Positions 1 through 8,147 of a stretch of 42,409 nucleotides of DNA are shown piece after piece. This stretch comes from Scybalousia_A sp052170555 (lineage in GTDB: Bacteria > Bacteroidota > Bacteroidia > Bacteroidales > P3), in assembly GCA_052170555.1 (NCBI GenBank), contig JBQNAI010000014.1:1-42409 (forward strand), given 5' to 3'. Positions within the stretch are counted from its first letter, which is position 1. Every line of letters begins with the position of its first letter. A model generated the notes under the pieces. The model saw only the letters and a program-made list of their open reading frames with translations. It had not been told where the DNA came from and made no database searches. Position numbers and translations under genes: made by a program.

Positions 1-230
1 CTAACAACCTTTTTAATTACACTAACAAACATTTCAATCATACTAACAACCTTTTTAATTACACTAACAAACATTTCAATCATACTAACAACCTTTTCAA
101 TCATACTAACAACCTTTTTAATTACACTAACAACCTTTTTAATTACACTAACAACCTTTTTAATCATACTAACAAACATTTTAATTATGGGAACTAAATT
201 TTTTATTATGGGAACTAAATTTTCCGACAC
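1..230. repeat. 21-bp tandem repeat block A (about 11 units)
   Basis: Eleven consecutive 21-bp units can be lined up, most beginning actaacaa and alternating between two variants (acctttttaattac and acatttcaatcat); the last two units (from 189) are diverged and begin gggaactaaa. Because 21 is a multiple of three, the reading frame is kept. On the plus strand the frame is open to a TAG at 247; on the minus strand it reads as Val/Ile/Lys-rich heptads. The window starts inside the block, so its true length is unknown. I cannot tell whether it is coding or a non-coding minisatellite. Confidence 0.85.
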
Positions 231-321
231 CTCAATTAAATTGGAATAGACCCGGGTCTACTTTCCAGATACACCCAGGTCTATTTGCAAGCAGACCCAG
301 GTCTATTCCAATTTAATTGAG
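231..321. repeat. 29-bp inverted repeat between the two tandem blocks
   Basis: Arms 231-259 and 293-321 are reverse complements with one mismatch. Each outer part contains attaaattggaatagacc or its complement, and the inner part contains agaccc(g/a)ggtct, itself a palindrome (247-260). A third agaccc-like half site (acccaggtct) lies in the loop. The structure sits exactly at the boundary between block A and the purine-rich block B. It could be a hairpin, a protein-binding site or a recombination site; nothing in the sequence decides this. Confidence 0.85.
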
Positions 322-921
322 GAACTAAAAAAACTAATCCCGAAACGGCAACGACTATTTGAAGAACTGCAACAACCAATTGAAGAGAGAAAACGACTAT
401 TTAAAGAACGAAAACGACTATTTAAAGAACGAAAACGACTATTTGAAGAAAGAAAACGACTAATTGAAGAAAGAAAAGGATTAATTGAGGAGAGAAAAGG
501 ACTATTTGAAGAACGGCAACAACCAATTGAAGAGAGAAAGCGACTATTGAAAGAAAGAAAACGATTAATTGAAGAAAGAAAGGGATTATTTGAAGAACTG
601 CAACGACTATTTAAAGAAAGAAAACGATTATTTGAAGAAAGAAAGCGATTAATTGAAGAAAGAAAGCGACCAATTGAGAAAAGAAAAGGACTATTTGAAG
701 AACGGCAACAACTATTTGAAGAAAGAAAACGACTATTTAAAGAAAGAAAACGATTAATTGAAGAAAGAAAGGGATTATTTGAAGAACTGCAACAACTATT
801 TAAAGAAAGAAAGCGACTATTTAAAGAAAGAAAACGATTAATTAAAGAAAGAAAAGGATTAATTGAGAAAAGAAAAGGACTATTTGAAGAAAGAAAAGGA
901 CTATTTGAAGAAAGAAAAAAA
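319..921 (+). repeat. 21-bp tandem repeat block B, heptad-coding (about 28 units)
   Basis: About 28 degenerate copies of a 21-bp purine-rich unit whose plus-strand frame reads as heptads of the type E-E-R-K-R-L-F or K-E-R-K-G-L-I. The leucine and the following Phe/Ile fall at fixed spacing, as expected for a highly charged coiled coil. The frame is open from 250 to a TGA at 922-924 but contains no ATG. The minus strand is also open for a long way in one frame, which is a by-product of the 21-nt period. Confidence 0.9.
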
Positions 922-924
922 TGA
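547..924 (+). CDS. Possible heptad-repeat coiled-coil protein (TTG start, doubtful)
   Basis: The only bacterial-type start codon seen in the open frame of block B is the TTG at 547, giving 125 residues that consist entirely of E/R/K-rich heptads with Leu-Phe or Leu-Ile pairs. The protein would be a single charged coiled coil with no other domain. The frame extends upstream to 250 without a start codon, so the ORF may be a gene remnant, a gene with an unusual start such as ATT, or simply an open minisatellite. It ends 21 bp before the HU-like gene. I recognise no family; confidence that it is expressed is low. Confidence 0.25.
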   Translation: MKERKRLIEERKGLFEELQRLFKERKRLFEERKRLIEERKRPIEKRKGLFEERQQLFEERKRLFKERKRLIEERKGLFEELQQLFKERKRLFKERKRLIKERKGLIEKRKGLFEERKGLFEERKK

Positions 925-945
925 ATTATTAAAACAAATAAAATT

Positions 946-1443
946 ATGGCATTATCGTACAAAATAACAAAACAACTTGTTAGTGTTAATGGCAAAAAAC
1001 AACAAAAATTCATTGCCAGAATAGCATCGGCTCCTATTGTGGAATCGGACGAATTGAGCGAAAGAGTGGCCAAACTCTCCACCTTTGCAAAAGCGGAAAC
1101 AACGGCGGTACTTCAACTCGTAGGCCAAACAATGAAACAACTGGTAACCTACGGTTGCAGCGTAAGACTGGAAGGTATCGGAATCATTAGACCCACAATC
1201 TCGGCAAAAGCCGTAGACACATTACAAGAATGCAATGCCAAGACCATAAAAGAAGTGCATCTTAGACTGATTCCCGATAAAGAACTGTTAAACGAATTGA
1301 AAAACGCCCCTATCAGATGCTTCCACAAAGGAACTTATGAAACGGGTGACTATTTTCAAAACGGATGCGTAAGGGATGCAACGGAAGATGAAAAAAAAAC
1401 AAAAAAAGAAAATCTCAAAATAATATTTTTCCTTAACACATAA
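946..1443 (+). CDS. HU-related DNA-binding protein
   Basis: The 165-residue product begins MALSYKITK and matches in layout the HU-related family found in Bacteroidota (N-terminal MALxYK, a central SDELSERVAKLSTF-like helix pair, then a beta-arm region VRLEGIGIIRPTIS). Members are expected to bind and bend DNA in the nucleoid. After about residue 125 the family fold is complete; the remaining tail (ETGDYFQNGCVRD and a Lys-rich segment) is specific to this copy. The ATG at 946 is the only sensible start. It lies just downstream of the repeat block and 15 bp before thiC, so the two are probably co-transcribed, although a role in thiamine synthesis is not implied. Confidence 0.8.
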   Translation: MALSYKITKQLVSVNGKKQQKFIARIASAPIVESDELSERVAKLSTFAKAETTAVLQLVGQTMKQLVTYGCSVRLEGIGIIRPTISAKAVDTLQECNAKTIKEVHLRLIPDKELLNELKNAPIRCFHKGTYETGDYFQNGCVRDATEDEKKTKKENLKIIFFLNT

Positions 1444-1458
1444 AAAATCTTTAACACA

Positions 1459-3231
1459 ATGGAACAATGTAATTCAAACAATAGAATAAAAAAAATCTAC
1501 ATCACAGCCGACAATCCGAATATCAAAGTCGGTATGAAACAGGTGATACTTACAAATACGGTTATTGAGGGCAAACATTTTGCCAATCCTCCCGTTAATA
1601 TTTACGATACGAGCGGTGTGTTCGGCGATGAAGATTACAAACACGATGTTAAGCAAGGAATACCCCGTATTCGTGAACAATGGCACAAAGAGGATGATAA
1701 TTTCGTGCAATTAGAAAAATTCACTTCCGAGTATACAAACCAACAATTGCAAGATAAAGCCATCCAAAAAATAGCTTTCCCGATAACATATATGCCTAAA
1801 AAAGCAAAGAAAGGTAAAGCTTTTACTCAAATGGCCCTTGCAAAAAAAGGTATTATAACTCCCGAAATGGAATATATAGCTATTCGCGAAAATTTGGGCT
1901 TGACAAACCTTGCCTCTCATAAGGATGAGACACAAATTTCAAATACTAACAAAGATTGCAACAACATAACAAATACGAATTTGGGTTCAGATGCTCAATC
2001 CAATATGCCGTATCGTATTACAGCCGAGTTTATTCGTCAGCAGGTTGCTGCCGGAAGAGCCGTTATTCCTTGCAATCCCAATCATCCCGAGGCGGAACCG
2101 ATGATTATTGGAAGCAAGTTTTTTGTTAAAATCAATACCAATATCGGCAACTCCGCATTGGGCTCATCAATAGAGCAAGAGGTGGAGAAAAGCATCTATT
2201 CTGCCCGACTTGGTGGCGATACCCTAATGGATCTTTCAACGGGCAAGCATATCCATCAAACGCGGGAATGGATTATTCGCAATTGTCCGGTGCCTATGGG
2301 AACGGTGCCTATGTATCAAGCACTGGAAAAAGTCAATGGCAACGTGTACGAACTGACTTGGGAAATGTACCGCGACACTTTAATAGAACAATGCGAACAA
2401 GGTGTAGATTATTTTACCATTCATGCCGGATTATTGAAACATTTATTGCCATCTATTAAAAAACGTTTGACAGGTTGCGTATCACGGGGAGGAAGTATTA
2501 TGGCCAAATGGATGAAAGAACACGATCAGGAGAATTTTCTCTATACTCATTGGGATGAAATATGCGATATATTGGCTCAATACGACGTAGCGGTATCAAT
2601 CGGGGACGGACTCAGACCGGGTTGTACGCACGATGCTAACGATGAGGCTCAATTTGGCGAATTGAAAGTGATGGGAGAGCTCTGTGCACGTGCGTGGGAT
2701 AAAGATGTACAAGTACTTATTGAGGGGCCGGGACATGTACCTATGAATAAGATTAAAGAAAATATGGAAAAACAAATAGAATGGTGTCACGGGGCTCCGT
2801 TCTATACGTTGGGACCACTGACAACGGACATCGCACCTGCGTACGATCACATCACATCGGCAATTGGTGCGGCAATGATAGGATGGCAAGGTACGGCTAT
2901 GTTGTGTTATGTAACGCCCAAAGAACATTTGGGTTTGCCCAATAAAGATGACGTTCGCCAGGGAATCATAACCTACAAGATAGCAGCACATGTAGCCGAT
3001 CTTGCAAAAGGTCATCCTATGGCAAGTATGCGTGACGATGCTTTAAGCAAAGCAAGATTTGAGTTTCGTTGGATAGATCAGTTCAATTTGTCATTGGATC
3101 CCGAAAAAGCTATGGAATATTACGGGTTCGAAAAAATCAAACATACACCGTATTGTACAATGTGCGGACCAAACTTCTGTGCCATGAGAATTTCAAGAGA
3201 AGTTTCCGACAAAGGAAAAATAATAGAATAA
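1459..3231 (+). CDS. thiC: Phosphomethylpyrimidine synthase ThiC
   Basis: A 590-residue radical-SAM enzyme that converts aminoimidazole ribotide into hydroxymethylpyrimidine phosphate in the cytoplasmic thiamine pathway. The whole ThiC core is recognisable, including GDGLRPG, IEGPGHVPM and LGPLTTDIAPAYDHI. The C-terminal iron-sulfur motif CX2CX4C is intact (Cys566, Cys569, Cys574, in CTMCGPNFC), the ThiC-specific version of the radical-SAM cluster motif. Length is normal. It starts 15 bp after the HU-like gene and is followed by thiH after 8 bp. No TPP riboswitch is visible upstream: the space before it is too short and the region before the HU-like gene is all repeat. Family assignment is certain. 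Confidence 0.98.
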   Translation: MEQCNSNNRIKKIYITADNPNIKVGMKQVILTNTVIEGKHFANPPVNIYDTSGVFGDEDYKHDVKQGIPRIREQWHKEDDNFVQLEKFTSEYTNQQLQDKAIQKIAFPITYMPKKAKKGKAFTQMALAKKGIITPEMEYIAIRENLGLTNLASHKDETQISNTNKDCNNITNTNLGSDAQSNMPYRITAEFIRQQVAAGRAVIPCNPNHPEAEPMIIGSKFFVKINTNIGNSALGSSIEQEVEKSIYSARLGGDTLMDLSTGKHIHQTREWIIRNCPVPMGTVPMYQALEKVNGNVYELTWEMYRDTLIEQCEQGVDYFTIHAGLLKHLLPSIKKRLTGCVSRGGSIMAKWMKEHDQENFLYTHWDEICDILAQYDVAVSIGDGLRPGCTHDANDEAQFGELKVMGELCARAWDKDVQVLIEGPGHVPMNKIKENMEKQIEWCHGAPFYTLGPLTTDIAPAYDHITSAIGAAMIGWQGTAMLCYVTPKEHLGLPNKDDVRQGIITYKIAAHVADLAKGHPMASMRDDALSKARFEFRWIDQFNLSLDPEKAMEYYGFEKIKHTPYCTMCGPNFCAMRISREVSDKGKIIE

Positions 3232-3239
3232 TAATTATT

Positions 3240-4349
3240 ATGGAATTTTACGATATAGTGAAGCAATTGCGATGGGACGATATCACCCAAAGCATTTATG
3301 CAAAACGAAAGACCGATGTAGAACGTGCATTAAGAAAAGATACTCTTAGTATTGAAGACTTCAAGGCATTGATCTCTCCTGCCGGAGAGAAATATTTGGA
3401 ACCAATGGCATATATTTCAAGAAAACTTACGCAACAGCGTTTTGGCAAAGTCATTCTTTTATATATCCCTTTATATCTTTCAAACGAATGTAGTAACCAT
3501 TGTATTTATTGCGGATTCAATCACAATAACAAGATAGCTCGCAAAACCCTCAATGATGAAGAAATATTAGAGGAAATAAAAGTGATAAAATCTATGGGAT
3601 ACGATAACGTTTTATTACTTACTGGGGAGCATCCGCGTATAGCAGGAGCAGATTACATCGAACATGCAATAACGCTTTGTAAAGAATACTTTGCTGCTGT
3701 CAATTTAGAGGTTTATCCGATGAGCGTGGAGGAATATAAACGTATGGCTATGGCGGGTTGCAATAGTGTTTATATCTATCAAGAGACTTATAACGAAGAT
3801 CGTTACAAAATATACCATCCAAAAGGAATGAAAAGTAATTATTACCATCGCCTAAGCACACCGGAACGCATCGCAAAGGCAGGAATGCATCGGTTAGGCA
3901 TGGGAGCTTTAATCGGTTTGGAAGAATGGCGTACGGAAATGGTATATTTGGCAATCCATTTGCAATTTATGAATAAAAATTATTGGAGAACAAAATACAG
4001 TCTCTCGTTTCCGCGTATGCGACCGGCTGCTGGTGGATACCAACCGAACTTCTTGATGAGTGAAAAACAATTTGCACAGGCTCTATGGGCGTTCCGCATA
4101 TTTGATAACGACGTTGAAATCAGTATGTCTACTCGCGAAACAAGTAATATGCGTGACCATTTTATTACATTAGGTGTTACTTCTATCAGTGCCGGTTCTC
4201 ATACCGATCCGGGTGGATATGCTCATCCAAACATTGAATTGGAACAATTTCATGTCAACGATGATCGTACACCAAAAGCAATAGAACAAATGATTCGTAA
4301 CCAAGGATACGATGTTATCTATAAAGATTGGGACTCTTCGTTGAACTAA
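3240..4349 (+). CDS. thiH: 2-iminoacetate synthase ThiH
   Basis: A 369-residue radical-SAM enzyme that cleaves tyrosine to dehydroglycine (2-iminoacetate), the glycine-derived part of the thiazole ring. The cluster motif CX3CX2C is present at Cys84, Cys88 and Cys91 (CSNHCIYC). Other family blocks are LLTGEHPR, YQETYN and SAGSHTDPGGY. The open frame extends upstream into thiC, but the ATG at 3240, 8 bp after the thiC stop, gives the normal N-terminus (MEFYDIVKQL). It acts with ThiG, ThiS and ThiF; thiG, thiS and thiE are not in this window. Confidence 0.97.
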   Translation: MEFYDIVKQLRWDDITQSIYAKRKTDVERALRKDTLSIEDFKALISPAGEKYLEPMAYISRKLTQQRFGKVILLYIPLYLSNECSNHCIYCGFNHNNKIARKTLNDEEILEEIKVIKSMGYDNVLLLTGEHPRIAGADYIEHAITLCKEYFAAVNLEVYPMSVEEYKRMAMAGCNSVYIYQETYNEDRYKIYHPKGMKSNYYHRLSTPERIAKAGMHRLGMGALIGLEEWRTEMVYLAIHLQFMNKNYWRTKYSLSFPRMRPAAGGYQPNFLMSEKQFAQALWAFRIFDNDVEISMSTRETSNMRDHFITLGVTSISAGSHTDPGGYAHPNIELEQFHVNDDRTPKAIEQMIRNQGYDVIYKDWDSSLN

Positions 4350-4373
4350 AAACTGTGTGAAAATGGTTGAAAG

Positions 4374-4455
4374 AATAAAGTGGCGAAAGAAAAAAATAAT
4401 ATCAAAAAAGAATTTATTAATATGTGAGATTGATATCGTGAATCGCCACTTTATT
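4374..4455 (+). terminator. Long-loop hairpin after thiH
   Basis: Arms aataaagtggcga (4374-4386) and tcgccactttatt (4443-4455) are perfectly complementary over 13 bp with a 56-nt loop. It is followed by atttcatt, a weak T-rich stretch. It lies between thiH and the alkylation-repair gene and is a plausible terminator or processing site; the large loop lowers confidence. Confidence 0.45.
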
Positions 4456-4531
4456 ATTTCATTACAATCAAATGGTACAAAATATAGCAACAACAATATT
4501 TTGCAAAATATAAAAATAATATGAATACAAG

Positions 4532-5230
4532 ATGGAACAAGACAATATTATAATCCGAATACAAGATTCTTTATTTGCAATGCAAGATAAGGAATATGCC
4601 AAATTTAACAGCAAACTTATTCCCAATATCTCACCTCAAACGATTATTGGCCTTAGAACCCCTTTGCTGAGGAAGGCTGCAAAAGAATTCGCAAAGATGG
4701 ACAATATCAATCAATTCTTAGATGCACTACCCCATCAGTACTTCGATGAAAACCAATTGCATGCATTTATTATTGGAGAGTATAAAGATTTCAACTGTTG
4801 TATAAAGGAGGTTGAAAAATTCTTACCGTATATAAATAATTGGGCAACTTGCGACCAGCTTTCACCCAGATGTTTCAAAAAACATACAATAGAATTGCTT
4901 AAATATATTGATACCTGGTTGCAGAGTAAAGAGGAATATACTGTTCGCTTCGCTATAGGTATGCTGTTGCAACATTATCTTGGCGAAAACTTTAATAAAG
5001 AGTATTTATACAAAGTTTGCAAAATTAGAACTGATGAATACTATATTAAAATGATGCAGGCGTGGTATGTAGCAACCGCTTTGGCAAAACAGTATGAAAA
5101 TACTTTAACTGTATTGCAAGAAAAATTATTGGATGTTTGGACACACAATAAGGCAATCCAGAAAGCATTAGAAAGTTATCGCATAACAAAAGAACAGAAA
5201 AAATATTTAAGGACATTAAAAATGAAATAA
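4532..5230 (+). CDS. DNA alkylation repair protein (AlkD/AlkC-like HEAT-repeat family)
   Basis: A 232-residue, helix-rich protein that looks like the AlkD-type DNA alkylation repair family, in which HEAT-like repeats grip DNA and excise positively charged alkylated bases. Family-like segments include GLRTPLLRKAAKEFAK near residue 42, HAFIIGEYKD, LPYINNWATCDQLSP and a W-x-V-A-T-A-LAK stretch late in the protein. Length fits the family. It lies between thiH and thiF on the same strand with 180-bp and 97-bp gaps. No link to thiamine synthesis is known. Substrate range cannot be read from the sequence. Confidence 0.75.
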   Translation: MEQDNIIIRIQDSLFAMQDKEYAKFNSKLIPNISPQTIIGLRTPLLRKAAKEFAKMDNINQFLDALPHQYFDENQLHAFIIGEYKDFNCCIKEVEKFLPYINNWATCDQLSPRCFKKHTIELLKYIDTWLQSKEEYTVRFAIGMLLQHYLGENFNKEYLYKVCKIRTDEYYIKMMQAWYVATALAKQYENTLTVLQEKLLDVWTHNKAIQKALESYRITKEQKKYLRTLKMK

Positions 5231-5327
5231 TCAAATTATTGTAATACAATAACAGGATTATTAATTATTTCATACTAAAAAAATATAAATTGCATACCCC
5301 AAATACAGAAAGATAAAATATAATATC

Positions 5328-6050
5328 ATGCTATCAGATTACGAATTAGAAAGATATCAAAGACAAATCATTCTAACTGATTTTGGAATTGAAGGTCAAG
5401 AAAAATTGCTTGCCTCCAAAATTCTTGTTGTTGGTGTCGGAGGACTTGGAAGTGTTGTTGCTTTACATCTCACTGCAACAGGAATAGGCACAATAGGGTT
5501 GGTAGAAAAGGATATTGTAAGTCTGCATAACTTACAACGACAAATTTTATATCGCGAAGACGAAATAGGATTACCTAAACTTGATATTGCTATCAATACT
5601 CTCCAAAGATTTAATAGAAAAACAAATTTTGTTGCACATAATTGTTTTTTTGAAGAAAACAATGCTGAGGAAATTGCCAAGCAATATGATATCATCATTG
5701 ATTGCACGGATAATTACAAAGCAAGATTCACAATAAACGATATATGTATAAAACTTAATAAGCCATTTATATACGGTGCTATAGAAGAAACGAAAGGTCA
5801 GATGGCCGTATTTAATTACAACCCTCCTTGTGCAAACTATAGAACATTGTTCCCAAATGAAAAAGAATTAGTTACAACAAGTAATAATCCCAAAGGGGTA
5901 ATAGGAATATTACCATCAATCATTGCCTCATTGCAAGTAAATGAGGTTATAAAAATAATAACAAATATCGGTACAGTAATGAAAGATATATTATTTACTA
6001 TTGATATTCTTACATTAGATATTCATAAATTTAAATTGCCAGTAAAATAA
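5328..6050 (+). CDS. thiF: ThiF/MoeB/HesA-family sulfur-carrier adenylyltransferase, probably ThiF
   Basis: A 240-residue E1-like enzyme. It has the nucleotide-binding loop GVGGLG at residues 36-41, the NLQRQ motif and the DCTDN motif expected for adenylation of the C-terminus of a ubiquitin-like sulfur carrier (ThiS or MoaD). Position near thiC-thiH favours ThiF. Unusually, the zinc-binding Cys pairs of typical MoeB/ThiF proteins are missing: where many have C-Y-R-C-L-F-P this one reads C-A-N-Y-R-T-L-F-P, and no second Cys pair is seen near the C-terminus. MoeB or HesA are less likely alternatives. Confidence 0.85.
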   Translation: MLSDYELERYQRQIILTDFGIEGQEKLLASKILVVGVGGLGSVVALHLTATGIGTIGLVEKDIVSLHNLQRQILYREDEIGLPKLDIAINTLQRFNRKTNFVAHNCFFEENNAEEIAKQYDIIIDCTDNYKARFTINDICIKLNKPFIYGAIEETKGQMAVFNYNPPCANYRTLFPNEKELVTTSNNPKGVIGILPSIIASLQVNEVIKIITNIGTVMKDILFTIDILTLDIHKFKLPVK

Positions 6051-6196
6051 TATTTTATATCCTTTGTATGTATTGAGGTCATTATTACTAAGAATCTACT
6101 ATTCACATTGTTATATTTAGTAATAGCACAAAGAATTATATTTGTATCAAAGAAATATTCACTACTTTATAACTTCACAACATTGTTTTCTCCTGT

Positions 6197-6256
6197 CACG
6201 CTATCTCAAAATACAAAAACACATTATATTCCTTATAGTAGATAGCGTGTTTTTTA
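6197..6256 (+). terminator. Terminator after thiF
   Basis: Perfect 10-bp arms cacgctatct (6197-6206) and agatagcgtg (6240-6249) are followed directly by a run of six or more T on the plus strand, as in an intrinsic terminator. The loop of 33 nt is long. It would end transcription running from thiF before the CRISPR array. Confidence 0.65.
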
Positions 6257-6852
6257 TTTTTAGGACAATCTCCTACTAAATATTACCTTCGTACACTTTT
6301 ATCGCTCTTATATTATTCTGTATCTTTAAATTATAATTGTTTAAAATATCTTTCACTAAACTATCATTGTCTAAAAATGCACTGATATAATGCATTTTTT
6401 CTTTCTATCTTCTTTCATTATTCCACATAAGTACTTTCTTTCTATAAATATTTCTATCATTTTTATAACTCATGATGCCATATTTTAATACTTTTACTTA
6501 TAGGCCTTTTGTTAGAGAATATATTTACACATTGATATAACAAACTAGTACAAAATATAATTCAAAGTTAGTATTCCAACTTCACAAACCACCCTTCCTA
6601 ATATTTTTTTATTTGAGAATTCATATTTTTTAAATATGAATTCTCAAGATATACTGAAAAAAAACGAAGATAGTTTAAATAAAGCGGAAAATAATCCAAT
6701 AATAAAACTCCACAAATAAGACTTTTTTAGTGATTTTTAGTAAATATCTTCAGCAAATTAAAATAACAAAATCGGCACCTACACTTCAAATTTTCATCTA
6801 AATAATTGAAATTTATAATTTGTAATACTATTTATAATCACCTGAAAATAAA
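6257..6852. other. AT-rich intergenic stretch before the CRISPR array
   Basis: No ORF, RNA gene or transposon remnant could be supported in these roughly 600 bases. The only clear structure is the palindrome at 6615-6645 (separate entry). The stretch is very AT-rich with many short T and A runs. It lies downstream of the array in its inferred direction of transcription. Confidence 0.6.
6615..6645. repeat. 14-bp perfect palindrome with 3-nt loop
   Basis: Arms gagaattcatattt (6615-6628) and aaatatgaattctc (6632-6645) are perfect complements separated by ttt. Neither side has a convincing T-run for an intrinsic terminator. It could be a protein-binding site or a relic of a small inverted-repeat element. 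Confidence 0.7.
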
Positions 6853-6893
6853 ATCTTTGCATTATGGTATATTGTAAATCATAATGCAAAGAT
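6844..6893 (-). terminator. Array-end hairpin formed by an inverted partial CRISPR repeat
   Basis: Just outside the first repeat, 6853-6866 (atctttgcattatg) is the exact reverse complement of 6880-6893 inside that repeat, giving a perfect 14-bp stem with a 13-nt loop. Read on the minus strand, the inferred direction of pre-crRNA synthesis, the stem is followed by TTTATTTTC. This has the form of an intrinsic terminator at the distal end of the array. Only this terminal repeat has the inverted partner. Confidence 0.7.
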
Positions 6894-8147
6894 ACGAAAT
6901 TGAAAGCAATTCACAACCAGCCCAAATGGATGAGCTTCGAAGAAATGATTGTAAATCATAATGCAAAGATACGAAATTGAAAGCAATTCACAACACACCA
7001 AAATGACTTTGCAATTGGTCTTTAATTGTAAATCATAATGCAAAGATACGAAATTGAAAGCAATTCACAACTCCAACAAATCTCTATTCCTTACGTAAAA
7101 AATTGTAAATCATAATGCAAAGATACGAAATTGAAAGCAATTCACAACAGTAGTTAGCTGTAATAAATGTGAATGTTGATTGTAAATCATAATGCAAAGA
7201 TACGAAATTGAAAGCAATTCACAACGCTTGTTAGAAACACTTGGGATGATAGAAAATTGTAAATCATAATGCAAAGATACGAAATTGAAAGCAATTCACA
7301 ACTAATTACAGTGATGAACATAAAAGGTTTTGATTGTAAATCATAATGCAAAGATACGAAATTGAAAGCAATTCACAACGACGAAGGACTTTCTACTTTA
7401 AATACTCAAATTGTAAATCATAATGCAAAGATACGAAATTGAAAGCAATTCACAACAATAGACAGATAGGCAAGATGAAGTTTAAATTGTAAATCATAAT
7501 GCAAAGATACGAAATTGAAAGCAATTCACAACTTCGTCACTTCCTGCCCCTCACCCTCAGTAATTGTAAATCATAATGCAAAGATACGAAATTGAAAGCA
7601 ATTCACAACAACGGAACAAAGGTTAACTATTTTAACGAAATTGTAAATCATAATGCAAAGATACGAAATTGAAAGCAATTCACAACCTTACGTTGAAACT
7701 ATAAAAAAATATAATTATTGTAAATCATAATGCAAAGATACGAAATTGAAAGCAATTCACAACCTATTACCTCTAATTTCCGATACTGTGATAATTGTAA
7801 ATCATAATGCAAAGATACGAAATTGAAAGCAATTCACAACTGACAACAGTGGTGTTAATCTTTATATAAATTGTAAATCATAATGCAAAGATACGAAATT
7901 GAAAGCAATTCACAACTATACCATTGCTTCGCCGTATACTTTGGCGATTGTAAATCATAATGCAAAGATACGAAATTGAAAGCAATTCACAACGCTACCA
8001 AATGAAGACAAAAGCATAGATAAATTGTAAATCATAATGCAAAGATACGAAATTGAAAGCAATTCACAACAACAGAACAAAGGTTAACAATTTTAACTAA
8101 ATTGTAAATCATAATGCAAAGATACGAAATTGAAAGCAATTCACAAC
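6871..8147 (-). CRISPR. Type II-C CRISPR array, 17 repeats of 47 nt, 16 spacers
   Basis: Seventeen apparently identical 47-nt repeats start at 6871, 6948, 7025, 7102, 7179, 7256, 7333, 7410, 7486, 7563, 7640, 7717, 7794, 7870, 7947, 8024 and 8101. Spacers are 30 nt, except two of 29 nt (spacers 8 and 13). On the minus strand the repeat begins GTTGTGAATTGC, like other Bacteroidota type II-C repeats, and its first 24 nt pair with the tracrRNA anti-repeat at 35404; so crRNAs are read from the minus strand and the leader side is near 8147. Each repeat contains TTG, 19 nt, then TAtcTTTG, a full Bacteroidota-like promoter pattern. Spacers 10 (7610-7639) and 16 (8071-8100) differ at only three positions. 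The array is about 22 kb from the cas genes. No spacer was seen to match this window by eye. Confidence 0.98.

Noticed and set aside
303..1082. Long minus-strand ORF (259 codons) over repeat block B and the start of the HU-like gene
   Set aside because: It exists because the 21-bp period keeps this frame open, and it overlaps a well-supported gene on the other strand; its Ser/Phe/Leu/Asn content is low complexity.
925..1458. TPP riboswitch before thiC
   Set aside because: The conserved CTGAGA and ACCTGATC-type segments are not present, and the thiC leader is only 15 bp.
3069..3239. Longer thiH start inside thiC
   Set aside because: The extension is out-of-frame thiC sequence, and the ATG at 3240 gives the family N-terminus.
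6918..8100. Self-targeting spacers against the prophage or other parts of the window
   Set aside because: Reading by eye found no match to any of the 16 spacers; a proper search is still needed because short matches are easily missed.
6871..8147. Array as a plus-strand array with leader at 6871
   Set aside because: tracrRNA pairing needs the minus-strand reading, the promoter motif in each repeat points that way, and the hairpin terminator is at the 6871 end.
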